A stretch of DNA of 64,000 nt from Paraburkholderia caballeronis (GTDB lineage: Bacteria > Pseudomonadota > Gammaproteobacteria > Burkholderiales > Burkholderiaceae), in assembly GCF_900104845.1 (NCBI RefSeq), contig NZ_FNSR01000003.1:310001-374000 (forward strand), in the 5' to 3' direction. Numbering within the stretch: the first letter of the stretch is position 1; every line of letters begins with the position of its first letter. The position numbers and the translations under genes are program-made. Shown piece after piece: positions 8,940 to 17,782 of the stretch. The notes under the pieces are model-generated. The model did no database searches. It had not been told where the DNA came from and worked only from the letters and a program-made list of their open reading frames with translations.

Positions 8940-9296
8940 CGTGGGCCTCCCTGGGATAGTTGTGCGTCGTGCCACGTCGCGTCGATGCGCGGGCGGCATG
9001 CGAGCCATGCGGATAGCGGCTCGCGACGTACGCATCGTCGCCGATTGCCGCGCGCGGAAAAAGCCGGCGGCGGGAGACGCTGAGTCGCCTTCGGGGCGTC
9101 AATGGGCCGGCGCGCCGCCGATGCAGAATGGGTCGCTGCGGCCCGCCCCCGCACCACACCGTGAAATTGTGTGGTCTGTCTGAAAACTCAATTCGTCGTC
9201 GCGGCCTTTATCCGGGGTCCGCGCAGCCTGTACAGTTCGCCCATTGCGTTCGAGCCGGCCTGCGGGCCGGCCGGCGGCATTCAACAGGCAGACGCG
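8940..9296. promoter_or_regulatory. Divergent promoter region, OYE / LysR
   Basis: A 357-base region between divergent starts. It holds a perfect hairpin GCCGGCC-TGCG-GGCCGGC at 9254-9271 just before the LysR ATG, the 8-bp palindrome CTGTACAG at 9228-9235 (TACAGT may be the LysR -10), and TTTATCCGG at 9207-9215, a word also seen in two other regulator-associated gaps of this window. No gene is visible. Confidence 0.5.
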
Positions 9297-10274
9297 ATGG
9301 ATTACCTGCAATCACTCAGAATGTTCGTGAAGGTCGCGGAACTTCGCAGCTTTGCAGGCGCGGCGGACCAGTTCGACGTGTCGAGCGCGGCGGTGACGCG
9401 CAACGTGGCGTCGCTCGAAGACCGGTTCGCGGCGCGGCTGCTGCAACGGACCACGCGCAGCGTCACGCTGACCGACGCGGGCCGCCTGCTGTTCGAGCGG
9501 GTGAGGCCGCTCGTCGACGAGATCGACGAAGTCGAAGGGGCGCTGCAGGCGACGAGCCGCGTGCCGGCCGGGCCGCTGCGCATCGCGGTGCAGGGCAGCC
9601 TCGGCGCGGGCTGTGTCGCGAAACTGCTCGGCGACTACCGCGCGCGCTACCCGTCGGTCGCGCCGCAACTGACGTTCACCCATGGACCGGTCGATCTGGT
9701 CGAGCACCGGTTCGACGTCGCGGTGTTCGGCGACGACTATCAGCACTCCGGGTCGGTCGTCGTGCGGCGCGTCGTGCGATGGCCGCAGCACGTGGTCGCG
9801 TCGCCGTCGTATGCCGCGTCGCTGCGGGCCGCGGACGGCAAAGGCCGCGCGGGCCAGCCGGCCGCGCCGACGCTTTTGACCTACGACGACCCGTCGCCGG
9901 GCGCGCTCGACGCGGCCGTGCGCCAGTGGCTCGACGAGCAGTGGCCGGCCGCGTCGCGCATCCGCGTGAACAACAGCGACGTGCTGCGGCAACTCGCGCT
10001 CGAAGGAATGGGCGCGGCGCTGGTGCCGGACTACCTGGTCGCATCGGACCTCGCGAACGGCGCGCTGCTACGCGTGCCGACCGCGTTCGAGCCGCCCGAC
10101 ACCGGCCTGAGCATCGCGTATCTGACCCGCCGCAATCTGGCGGCGACGGTGCGGACCTTCGTCGATTTCGTCGTCGAGGCGTTCGAGCGCGAGCCGGCGG
10201 CGACACGGGCGCCGTTCGGGCGCGCGCGGCTCGCGGCGATCGCTGCGGACGAAGGCGGGCAGGCCGCCGCTTGA
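9297..10274 (+). CDS. LysR-family transcriptional regulator (CrgA/AaeR subgroup)
   Basis: A 325-residue regulator with an N-terminal winged helix (residues 1-60, MDYLQSLRMFVKVAELRSFAG, helix SSAAVTRNVASLE) and a periplasmic-binding-protein-like effector domain from about residue 90. The start MDYLQSL is chosen because it matches the LysR N-terminus; the longer in-frame reading adds 42 residues without family resemblance. It is divergent from the Old Yellow Enzyme gene and probably controls it and itself. The C-terminal 20 residues are Ala/Arg-rich and unlikely to be structured. Confidence 0.9.
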   Translation: MDYLQSLRMFVKVAELRSFAGAADQFDVSSAAVTRNVASLEDRFAARLLQRTTRSVTLTDAGRLLFERVRPLVDEIDEVEGALQATSRVPAGPLRIAVQGSLGAGCVAKLLGDYRARYPSVAPQLTFTHGPVDLVEHRFDVAVFGDDYQHSGSVVVRRVVRWPQHVVASPSYAASLRAADGKGRAGQPAAPTLLTYDDPSPGALDAAVRQWLDEQWPAASRIRVNNSDVLRQLALEGMGAALVPDYLVASDLANGALLRVPTAFEPPDTGLSIAYLTRRNLAATVRTFVDFVVEAFEREPAATRAPFGRARLAAIAADEGGQAAA

Positions 10275-10338
10275 AGCGGCGCTTCGATGCTTCGCGAGGC
10301 AGAGCGGTCGCGCGAGCGCGCGCTCATTCGAAAAATGC

Positions 10339-10381
10339 AAATGCAGCAAGCCCCGCGTTAATCACGGGGCTTGCTGCATTT
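10339..10381. terminator. Bidirectional terminator between convergent LysR and GST genes
   Basis: A perfect 17-bp inverted repeat (10339-10355 and 10365-10381, arms beginning AAATGCAGCAAGCCCCG) with a 9-base loop. The A/T ends of the stem give a T run on either strand, so it can terminate both convergent transcripts. Confidence 0.85.
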
Positions 10382-10413
10382 CAGGCATCAGATCTGGCCG
10401 GCCCGCACATGGC

Positions 10414-11055
10414 TCACGCGGCCAGCAGCGCCTTGTGCCGCGACACGACTTCCGCTTCGTCCTTCAGCGCCTTCTGCACGGACGGCCGCGCTTCGATGCG
10501 CGCGATGTACGCGTGCAGATGCTTCAGATGATCGAGATTCACGCCGGAGCGTTCGTGCCACAGCGTCGCCCACACGTACGCGTCCACGACGGTGAACTGC
10601 TCGCCGGTCAGATACGCGCGGCCGTCCGCGAGCCGCGCGTCGAGCATGCCGTAGGCGGCGAGCAGCTTGTTCGTGTGATACGCGATGCCGTCGGCGGTCA
10701 TCAGCTTGCGCATCAGCGGAATGTGCTTCTGCGCGATCTCGGTCGCGACGAACGTCAGCAACTGGTCCATCCGCACGCGTTCCATCGTGCCGTGCTTCGG
10801 GATCAGGCCGGATTCCGGATGCTGGTCCGCGAGGTACGAAGTGATGATCGTCGTTTCGGTCAGACGGTCGCGGCTCGCGTTGTCGAGTTCGAGGACCGGC
10901 ACGTATTGCAGTGCGTTGACGTCCGCGAACGCGGCGCCGTTCGACGTCGATTTGCCGAACACGTCGAAGTGCACGAGTTCCGGCGCGAGGCCGAGTTCGT
11001 TGGCGATGGCCTGAACCGCGAGCGAGCAGGTGGCCTGGGCGATGTAGAGCTTCAT
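10414..11055 (-). CDS. Glutathione S-transferase family protein
   Basis: A 213-residue soluble GST that conjugates glutathione to electrophiles. The thioredoxin-like N-terminal domain begins MKLYIAQATCSLAVQAIANELGL; the Ser/Cys of TCS lie at the usual beta-class catalytic site, and VPVLELD with the Glu-Thr of LTETTIITSYL form the G-site. The all-helical C-terminal domain starts near residue 90. The start at 11055 has GGAAAGG upstream at good spacing; a longer in-frame reading adds 51 residues without family resemblance. It is divergent from an MFS drug exporter, suggesting a joint detoxification unit. Confidence 0.93.
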   Translation of the reverse strand: MKLYIAQATCSLAVQAIANELGLAPELVHFDVFGKSTSNGAAFADVNALQYVPVLELDNASRDRLTETTIITSYLADQHPESGLIPKHGTMERVRMDQLLTFVATEIAQKHIPLMRKLMTADGIAYHTNKLLAAYGMLDARLADGRAYLTGEQFTVVDAYVWATLWHERSGVNLDHLKHLHAYIARIEARPSVQKALKDEAEVVSRHKALLAA

Positions 11056-11421
11056 GGCGGTGACCTTTCCGAAAAATGAAGTAGCCGGATGAGCCGGTGG
11101 GGTTTCGATGTGCGCCGATGCGCAGCAGCGTTGGAATGAAGTATCGCGGGATCGCGCCGCGCGATAAACGGGCGTTGAGGCGTCAGTCTGTCGAACGGAC
11201 GGCGACAATCGGCGCGCGTCGCGGGCGGGTTAGCGGAATCGCGCGCGGGTTTTAGACGCGTGCCCGATGGCAGGCGATTGTCGCGTTCCAGGCGACGCAG
11301 CGGCCACTCGCGCGGCGTTTATCCGGCGGCGCGGGACCGACAGAATGACTGCCTTGTTTCGTGTGCCGGCGCGCGTCGCGCGCGGTCTGCACTTCACCCA
11401 GTTCAATCCGGAATCCGACGA
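11056..11421. promoter_or_regulatory. Divergent promoter region, GST / MFS exporter
   Basis: A 366-base gap. TTTATCCGG at 11318-11326 is shared with the OYE/LysR gap (9207-9215) and, less one base, with the reverse strand near 26850-26857. A GTC/GAC rich segment near 11188-11205 could be an operator. No open frame here resembles a protein. Confidence 0.4.
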
Positions 11422-13014
11422 ATGAATCGTTCCCTGTCCCAGCCCGCCGACCCGGCGAAGCGGCTGATCCTCGCCGCCGTCTGCCTGTCCGCGCTCGTGC
11501 TGCCGCTGTCGTTCTCCGGCGGCGCGGTCGCGACGCCCGCGATCGGCCGCGACCTCGGCGGCGACGCGGCGTCGCTCACGTGGATCACGAACGCGTTCAT
11601 GCTGAGCTTCGGCAGCCTGTTGATGGCGGCCGGCGCGCTCGCGGACCAGTTCGGCCGCAAGAAGCTGTTCGTGTTCGGCCTCGGCGGCTTCATCGTCACG
11701 TCGCTGGCGATGAGCTTCGCGCCGTCGGTCGTCGGGCTCGACGTGCTGCGCGCGCTGCAGGGCGTCGCAGCGGCCGCGTCGCTGTCGAGCGGGGCCGCGT
11801 CGCTCGCGCAGGAGTTCGACGGCCACGCGCGCACCCGCGCGTTCAGCCTGCTCGGCACGAGCTTCGGCATCGGGCTCGCGTTCGGCCCGCTGATGGCCGG
11901 CGTGCTGATCGGGCAGTTCGGCTGGCGCTCGATCTTCGCGGTGATCGCGGCGATCGGCGCGGTGGCGTTCGCGTTCGGCGTGCCGCGCATGCGCGAGACG
12001 CGCGATCCGGGCGCGACCGGCCTCGATTACCCCGGCACCGTCACGTTCACCGCGACGCTCGCGCTGTTCACGTTCGGCGTGATCGAGGCGCCGGAGCGCG
12101 GCTGGGGCAGCGCGCCGGTCGTCGCGCTGCTCGCGGCGTCGGCGCTGTTCCTCGCCGCGTTCGTCGTGGTCGAGACGCGCGCGAAGCGGCCGATGCTCGA
12201 ACTGGGCCTGTTCCGTTATCCGCGCTTCGTCGGCGTGCAGATCCTGCCGGTCGGCACCTGCTACTGCTACATCGTGCTCGTCGTGATGCTGCCGCTGCGC
12301 TTCATCGGCGCGGAAGGACTGAGCGAGATGGACGCGGGCCTGCTGATGATCGCGCTGTCCGCGCCGATGCTGATCGTGCCGATGGCCGTCGCGTCGCTGA
12401 CGCGCTGGCTGTCGCCGGGCGTGTTGTCGGGCATCGGCTTCCTGATCGCGGCGGCCGGCCTGTTCTGGCTGAGCGGCGTCGATTTCGCGGCGTCGCGCGG
12501 CGCGCTGGTGGCGCCGATGCTGGTGATCGGCGTCGGCGCGGGCATGCCGTGGGGGCTGATGGACGGTCTGTCGGTCAGCGTCGTGCCGAAGGAGCGCGCG
12601 GGGATGGCGTCGGGCATCTTCAGCACGACGCGCGTCGCGGGCGAAGGCATCGCGCTCGCGATCGCCACCGCGATCCTCGCGGCGCTCGCGCACGCAGGCC
12701 TCGCGCGGACCGTGGCGGGCGGGACCATGGCGAGCGACGGTCCCGGCATCGACGCGCGCATCGCGGAGGCCGCGCAGCGCATGACCGCCGGCGACGTCTC
12801 GCACGCGCTGGCGGCACTGCCGGAAGTCGGCCGCGCGGCGCTGCGCGCAAGCTATGCGGAGGCGTTCACGAGCCTGCTGCACGTGCTGATCGTGATTACG
12901 CTGCTGTCCGCGGTCGCGACGTTCGCGTTCCTGAGTCGCGCGCCGGCGCAGGACGACGAACCCGGTTCGCGCGCGGACGGCGAAGCGCGGGCCGACGTGG
13001 CGGTCAATGCATGA
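11422..13014 (+). CDS. MFS multidrug exporter, DHA2 (EmrB/QacA) family
   Basis: A 530-residue inner-membrane drug/proton antiporter. About 14 hydrophobic segments are visible, the number expected for DHA2. Motif A appears as GALADQFGRKKLF (near residue 70) and the drug-exporter motif C region as LGTSFGIGLAFGPLMAG (near residue 150). A hydrophilic loop of roughly 50 residues precedes the last membrane segment, as in many DHA2 proteins. The start MNRSLSQ follows a non-coding leader. Divergent from GST and followed by a LysR gene 247 bases downstream, it is probably an efflux system for toxic aromatics or antibiotics; substrate unknown. Confidence 0.9.
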   Translation: MNRSLSQPADPAKRLILAAVCLSALVLPLSFSGGAVATPAIGRDLGGDAASLTWITNAFMLSFGSLLMAAGALADQFGRKKLFVFGLGGFIVTSLAMSFAPSVVGLDVLRALQGVAAAASLSSGAASLAQEFDGHARTRAFSLLGTSFGIGLAFGPLMAGVLIGQFGWRSIFAVIAAIGAVAFAFGVPRMRETRDPGATGLDYPGTVTFTATLALFTFGVIEAPERGWGSAPVVALLAASALFLAAFVVVETRAKRPMLELGLFRYPRFVGVQILPVGTCYCYIVLVVMLPLRFIGAEGLSEMDAGLLMIALSAPMLIVPMAVASLTRWLSPGVLSGIGFLIAAAGLFWLSGVDFAASRGALVAPMLVIGVGAGMPWGLMDGLSVSVVPKERAGMASGIFSTTRVAGEGIALAIATAILAALAHAGLARTVAGGTMASDGPGIDARIAEAAQRMTAGDVSHALAALPEVGRAALRASYAEAFTSLLHVLIVITLLSAVATFAFLSRAPAQDDEPGSRADGEARADVAVNA

Positions 13015-13261
13015 GTGTGTGCATGAGTGTGTCGCGAATGTCGCCCGCGCAGGCGGGGTGTGACGCCGCGCGCGCGAACGGCGCATCGGCGCGCTGCGTG
13101 AATGCCCATGCCTGTGCGCAGGCATGCGCGTCGTGGCGCGCGCCACGCGCCTCCCCGCAGGAATCTCACCGGCCGGTAGCCGCCCGCCTCGCGGCACAAC
13201 CCGCGCGGCCTGCTACAGTCCGGTTCATCCTTTCTTCAATCTTCGCAAAACGGGCTTCGAC

Positions 13262-14173
13262 ATGAACGAGCGCGTAGATGCACCGATCAACGAGATCGCG
13301 GTTTTCGTCGCGGTGGCCCAGAGCGGCAGCTTCACCCGCGCGGCGGAGGAACTGGGCAGCAGCAAGTCGAACGTCGGCAAGGCCGTGCAGCGGCTCGAAG
13401 CGCGGCTCGGCACGCGGCTGTTCCAGCGCACGACGCGCGCGGTCCGGCTGACCGAGGACGGCGAAACCTATCTGGGCGCCGCGCAGGACGCGCTCGACAC
13501 GCTGCGCGACGCGGAGCAGCAACTCGCGTCGCGGCGCTCGGAACCGGCCGGGCGCGTGAAGATCGACTTGCCGGCCGGTTTCGGCCGGCTGCTGCTGCCG
13601 AGCTTCATCGAACTGCGCGACCGGCATCCGAAGATCACGCTCGAAATCGCGTTGACCGACCGGATGTCCGATCCGATCGGCGAAGGCTGGGACGTGGTCG
13701 TGCGGATCGGCGCGCTGCCCGAGGACAGCGAACTCACGGTGCGCAAGCTGTGCGACCTGCGGCTCGGGCTGTATGCGTCGCCGGAGTATCTGGCGCGACG
13801 GGGCGCGGTCAATGGCGTCGACGACCTCGGCGGCCACGACGCAGTCGTGTTTCGCGGGCCGACCGGGCGGCTGCGGCCGTGGACGCTGCGCGACGGCGCT
13901 TCGGTGCGCGAGTACGCGCCGCATCCGGTGCTGGTGCTTGCGGACGGTCAGGCGCTGATCGAGTCCGCGGTCGCCGGCTTCGGGATCGCGCAGATTCTCG
14001 ACCGCGTCGCGCAGCCCTACGTGAGCGCGGGGCGGCTCGTGCATCTGCTGCCGGACTCGGACGTCGACGGCCCGCCGGTTCACGCGATCATCTCGCTCGG
14101 GCAGAAGATGGCCGCGAAGACGCGCGCGGTCGTCAATCATCTGGCCGACACGCTGCAAAAGACGAACGGCTGA
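13262..14173 (+). CDS. LysR-family transcriptional regulator
   Basis: A 303-residue LysR protein of the CrgA/AaeR-like subgroup, with winged helix at residues 8-67 (SFTRAAEELGSSKSNVGKAVQRLE) and effector domain from about 95 to 300. It lies downstream of, and on the same strand as, the DHA2 exporter but has its own 247-base upstream gap containing TACAGT 45-50 bases before the start, a probable -10. It may regulate the exporter/GST pair; this is inference from position. No anomalies. Confidence 0.9.
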   Translation: MNERVDAPINEIAVFVAVAQSGSFTRAAEELGSSKSNVGKAVQRLEARLGTRLFQRTTRAVRLTEDGETYLGAAQDALDTLRDAEQQLASRRSEPAGRVKIDLPAGFGRLLLPSFIELRDRHPKITLEIALTDRMSDPIGEGWDVVVRIGALPEDSELTVRKLCDLRLGLYASPEYLARRGAVNGVDDLGGHDAVVFRGPTGRLRPWTLRDGASVREYAPHPVLVLADGQALIESAVAGFGIAQILDRVAQPYVSAGRLVHLLPDSDVDGPPVHAIISLGQKMAAKTRAVVNHLADTLQKTNG

Positions 14174-14511
14174 ACGGGCGCGGCAGCGCCGGCCCGATCG
14201 ATGCCAGGCGCAGCGATCGCGCTCCCCCGCATTGCGCGCGAATACGCGCGGACGACACAGAAAAAAAAGAAAGTAATTCGCCCGTAAAAATCGTGCAATC
14301 GCGCAAACGTTTTACGCCCGGATTCGACGCGAAAAATGTCGATCAAATGACAGGCGGGCTCTTTCTTCATTCCCACTCGTATAGTTTTCTTGATTTCGTG
14401 CTAATAAATGGCACAAATCGGTCGTTAAAGAAAACGATGGCCGGATTCCAGAGAGTCGCTTGATGGAACCTGATCGAGCACGATTGGCGACGGGTTCGAC
14501 AGTCGAATCCC
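14174..14511. other. AT-rich intergenic region before the HD-GYP gene
   Basis: A 338-base stretch markedly richer in A+T than its surroundings, with an 8-A run near 14265. It separates the LysR gene from the c-di-GMP genes and probably carries the HD-GYP promoter. I find no convincing coding sequence, repeat or clear promoter consensus. Confidence 0.45.
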
Positions 14512-17487
14512 ATGCACGGACACCATGGACAAGTCCCTATGAGCGGCCCCATGCATTTCCCCCTTCGGCTTCACATATCGGTGCTGTTCGCCGCGATCGT
14601 GTTGCTGGTCGGCGGCCTGATCGGGACGATCAGCTACCAGGCGCTCAAGCGGGTGCTCGAAACCCATTCGTCCGCGCTCGAACGCGAAATCGGCCGCGAA
14701 ACGGCCGCGGAAATCCGCAACATGGTGATGCCGGCCGGCATGGCGGTCAGGGAGATCGGCTACAACCGGATCGTGCATGCGGGTTCGTTGCGGGAGCGCC
14801 TGGCCGATATCGGCGCGCTGCGCGAGGCGCTGTCGGCGCTGCCGGCCATCGAGTCCGTGTACGTGGGTTACGGCAACGGCGACTTCTTCTTCCTGCGCCA
14901 GTTGCAGAACGACGGCCAGCGGCACACGCTCGATGCGCCGCCCGGCACGAAGTTCGTGATCCAGAGCATCGAGCGCGGCAGCGGCGCGCCGACCGGCCTC
15001 TACATCTATGCGGATGCCGACATGCGTCCGCTGAAGCGGGTCGAGCATCCCGACTATCCGGCGCAGTACGATCCGCGCAGCCGCCCGTGGTATCGGCGGG
15101 CCATCGAGACCAACGGCCTCGTGCGCACGCCGCCCTATGCGTTTTTCTCGACGCCCGAGGTCGGCATGACGCTCGCGCGCGTCGCGCCGGGCAGCGATGC
15201 CGTGGTTGCGTGCGACATCAACCTCGACACGCTGCACGACGCGCTCGTCGCGCAGCGCAGTTCGCCGGGCATGATCCTCGCGCTCGCGAATCCGGACGGC
15301 CGGCTGGTCGCATCCGACCTGCCCGCGAGCGTCGTCGCGACCGCGAACGACGGCTCATATCGCCTGCTGCACTCGCGCGAAGCCGGCATTCCGGTGCTCG
15401 CGCGGCTCGGCGACGCGGTGCTGCTGTCGTCGTCTGCATCTGCATCTGCATCTGCGTCCGGGCCGGGCGGCCTGATGGACGTGGACGGCTCGGGCTGGTA
15501 CACGTCGGTGAGCCGGCTGTCGTTCGACGGCACCGAGCCGCTTTATCTGGTCTCCGCCGTGCCCGAAGCCGAGGCGATGAGTTCGGCGCAGCGCATCCGC
15601 GGGCTCGGCATCATCGCGACGCTGACGGTCATCGCGTTGTCGCTCGTCGCCACCTGGATGATGGCCGTGCGCGTGACGAAGCCGCTGGAGCAGCTCGGCG
15701 CGCAGGCCGACGCCGTGCGCCGCTTCGAGTTCGGCGCGACCGAACGGGTGTCGTCGGGCATCAGCGAGGTCTACCGGCTCGGCGCGACGCTGGAGGCGAT
15801 GCGCGACACCATCCGCCGCCTGCTCGACACCGTGCAGACCGTTGCGGCCGAACCGGAATTCGGCCGGCTGTTCTCGCTGCTGTTGACCGAGATGCTGGCC
15901 GAGGCTCGCGCGGACGCCGGCGTGCTGTATCTCGCGGACGACGGCCTGCTGAAGCCCGCCTCCGCGCTGACGCGCAACCATGCGATCGGCGCGGAGCGGC
16001 TGTCGCCGCTCGCGATCGCCGGCGCGGCCGCGTTCATTCAGGCCGCGGTGCAGGACGGCCGCGCGCACACCGGCTTGCTGTCCGCCGACGACATCGACCA
16101 GGCCGGGCTGCGCGTGCTGCAGCCGGACAGCAACTGCCATGCGGCGGCGATCCCGTTGCTGAACCGCCGCTGCGAACTGGTCGGCGTGTTTCTGCTGCTG
16201 CGCTCGACGCCGATGGAGCGCGAACGGCTGGCGTTCATCACGACGCTGACCGCGCTGTTCGTCAGCGCGATCGAGGCGCGCGAGCTGATCGCCGCGCAGC
16301 AGAACCTGTTCGATTCGTTCGTGCAGTTGATCGCGGCCGCGATCGACGCGAAGAGCCCGCATACGGGCGGCCATTGCGCGCGCGTGCCCGAACTGGTGAA
16401 GATGCTCGCGAAGGCGGCCTGCGCGGCCACCGCAGGCCCGTATCGCGACTTCAGGCTGGGCGCGTCCGAATGGCAGGAGCTGCACGTGGCCGCGTGGCTG
16501 CACGACTGCGGCAAGATCACGACGCCGGAATACGTCGTTGAAAAGGCGACGAAGCTCGAAACGATCTACGACCGGATTCACGAGATCAGGATGCGCTTCG
16601 AGGTGCTGAAGCGCGACGAGGAAATCCGCTATCTGAAGTCGCTCGCCGCCGGCGCCGATCCGGATGCGGCCGCGACGCGCCGCGACGCCGCGCTGTCGCA
16701 ACTCGACGACGATTTCGCGTTCATCGCCGCGTGGAACCACGGCGACGAGCGGCTGGACCCGGCGAGCGCGGACCGGCTGCGCCGCATCGGCGAGCGCCAG
16801 TGGGTCCGCACGCTCGACGACCGTCTCGGCGTGTCGCGCGACGAGCGGCAGCGGATGGACCGCACGCCGCCGCGTCCGTTGCCGGCCGTGGAGACGCTGC
16901 TCGCGGACAAGCCGGAGCATCGGATCGCGCGCGTCGGGCCGAACCACGTCGCGGCCGGCAACCGGTGGGGATTCAACATGAACGCGCCGGAGCTGCTGTA
17001 CGACCGCGGCGAACTGCACAATCTGCTGGTGCCGACCGGCACGTTGACGGCCGAAGAGCGTTTCAAGATCAACGAGCACATCATCCAGACCATCGTGATG
17101 CTGTCGCAGCTGCCGTTCCCCCGGCACATGCTGCGCGTGCCGGAAATCGCGGGCGGGCATCACGAGAAGATGGACGGGACCGGTTATCCGAAGGGGCTCA
17201 CGCGCGACGAGATGAGCCCGCTCGCGCGGATGGTCGCGATCGCGGACATCTTCGAGGCGCTGACCGCGCCGGACCGGCCGTACAAGCGCGGCAAGACGCT
17301 GTCCGAGTCGCTCGGGATCATGGCGGAGATGAAGCGGGGCGATCATATCGACCCGGAACTGTTCGATCTTTTCCTTCAGTCGGGCGTTTACATGGACTAC
17401 GCGAAGCGGTTCATGAGTCCCGGGCAGATCGACGACGTCGATATCGCGGACTATCTCGGCGCGGAGATGGCGGCCGCCGGACAATAA
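14512..17487 (+). CDS. Membrane HD-GYP phosphodiesterase with Cache, HAMP and GAF domains
   Basis: A 991-residue sensor predicted to hydrolyse c-di-GMP. One membrane segment lies at about residues 20-42, then a periplasmic dCache ligand-binding domain (about 45-350), a second membrane segment (364-384), HAMP (385-440), a GAF-like domain (455-595) and the HD-GYP domain (600-975). Metal-binding motifs are visible as HDCGK (about residue 664) and HHEKMDGTGYPKG (about 883), with the GYP signature intact. About 219 residues separate them, far more than in compact HD-GYP enzymes such as RpfG, so the domain carries a large insertion. A Ser-Ala repeat (SASASASA, near 310) is encoded by a tctgca hexamer repeat. 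Start is uncertain; ATGs at 14539 and 14551 are alternatives. Confidence 0.9.
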   Translation: MHGHHGQVPMSGPMHFPLRLHISVLFAAIVLLVGGLIGTISYQALKRVLETHSSALEREIGRETAAEIRNMVMPAGMAVREIGYNRIVHAGSLRERLADIGALREALSALPAIESVYVGYGNGDFFFLRQLQNDGQRHTLDAPPGTKFVIQSIERGSGAPTGLYIYADADMRPLKRVEHPDYPAQYDPRSRPWYRRAIETNGLVRTPPYAFFSTPEVGMTLARVAPGSDAVVACDINLDTLHDALVAQRSSPGMILALANPDGRLVASDLPASVVATANDGSYRLLHSREAGIPVLARLGDAVLLSSSASASASASGPGGLMDVDGSGWYTSVSRLSFDGTEPLYLVSAVPEAEAMSSAQRIRGLGIIATLTVIALSLVATWMMAVRVTKPLEQLGAQADAVRRFEFGATERVSSGISEVYRLGATLEAMRDTIRRLLDTVQTVAAEPEFGRLFSLLLTEMLAEARADAGVLYLADDGLLKPASALTRNHAIGAERLSPLAIAGAAAFIQAAVQDGRAHTGLLSADDIDQAGLRVLQPDSNCHAAAIPLLNRRCELVGVFLLLRSTPMERERLAFITTLTALFVSAIEARELIAAQQNLFDSFVQLIAAAIDAKSPHTGGHCARVPELVKMLAKAACAATAGPYRDFRLGASEWQELHVAAWLHDCGKITTPEYVVEKATKLETIYDRIHEIRMRFEVLKRDEEIRYLKSLAAGADPDAAATRRDAALSQLDDDFAFIAAWNHGDERLDPASADRLRRIGERQWVRTLDDRLGVSRDERQRMDRTPPRPLPAVETLLADKPEHRIARVGPNHVAAGNRWGFNMNAPELLYDRGELHNLLVPTGTLTAEERFKINEHIIQTIVMLSQLPFPRHMLRVPEIAGGHHEKMDGTGYPKGLTRDEMSPLARMVAIADIFEALTAPDRPYKRGKTLSESLGIMAEMKRGDHIDPELFDLFLQSGVYMDYAKRFMSPGQIDDVDIADYLGAEMAAAGQ

Positions 17488-17782
17488 TCGCGGAGTTTAT
17501 TCCGGTAAATAAAAAGCGAAATCGCCGGCATTCTATCCGGGCGTAATTCGATTAAAAATACCGATTGCGCCGATAAAACAATTCTTGTCCGGATTCATAT
17601 CGATAGCTCTAAAGTTGCCGATATTCTGGACGTTATTGCGTCGAAATACTGCGCGCCTTATTACTCGAATTCGCATGGGCGCGCCGTGCGGGTTTTTCCA
17701 TAGGCCATTTGCCGGGTTGCCCTGTGCCAGCGGCGGGGCGAAGCCGCGGCTCCTTTCATCTCATTCACCGGCCTGCCAGACA
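17488..17782. other. AT-rich spacer between HD-GYP and GGDEF genes
   Basis: A 295-base AT-rich gap. GCCGATAA at 17569-17576 matches a sigma28 -10 exactly, but no TAAA element stands at the right distance (nearest 16 bases instead of 19 upstream), so I do not call a promoter. No gene seen. Confidence 0.35.

Noticed and set aside
15355..17484. A 709-codon open frame on the minus strand
   Set aside because: It is the antisense shadow of the HD-GYP gene in GC-rich DNA: Arg/His/Gln-rich, no family motif, no ribosome site. The same applies to the 709-codon plus-strand frame at 3884-6013 and similar long frames opposite most genes.
17553..17576. Possible sigma28 (flagellar) promoter before the GGDEF gene
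   Set aside because: GCCGATAA is exact, but the TAAA element is 16 bases upstream, three short of the consensus distance.
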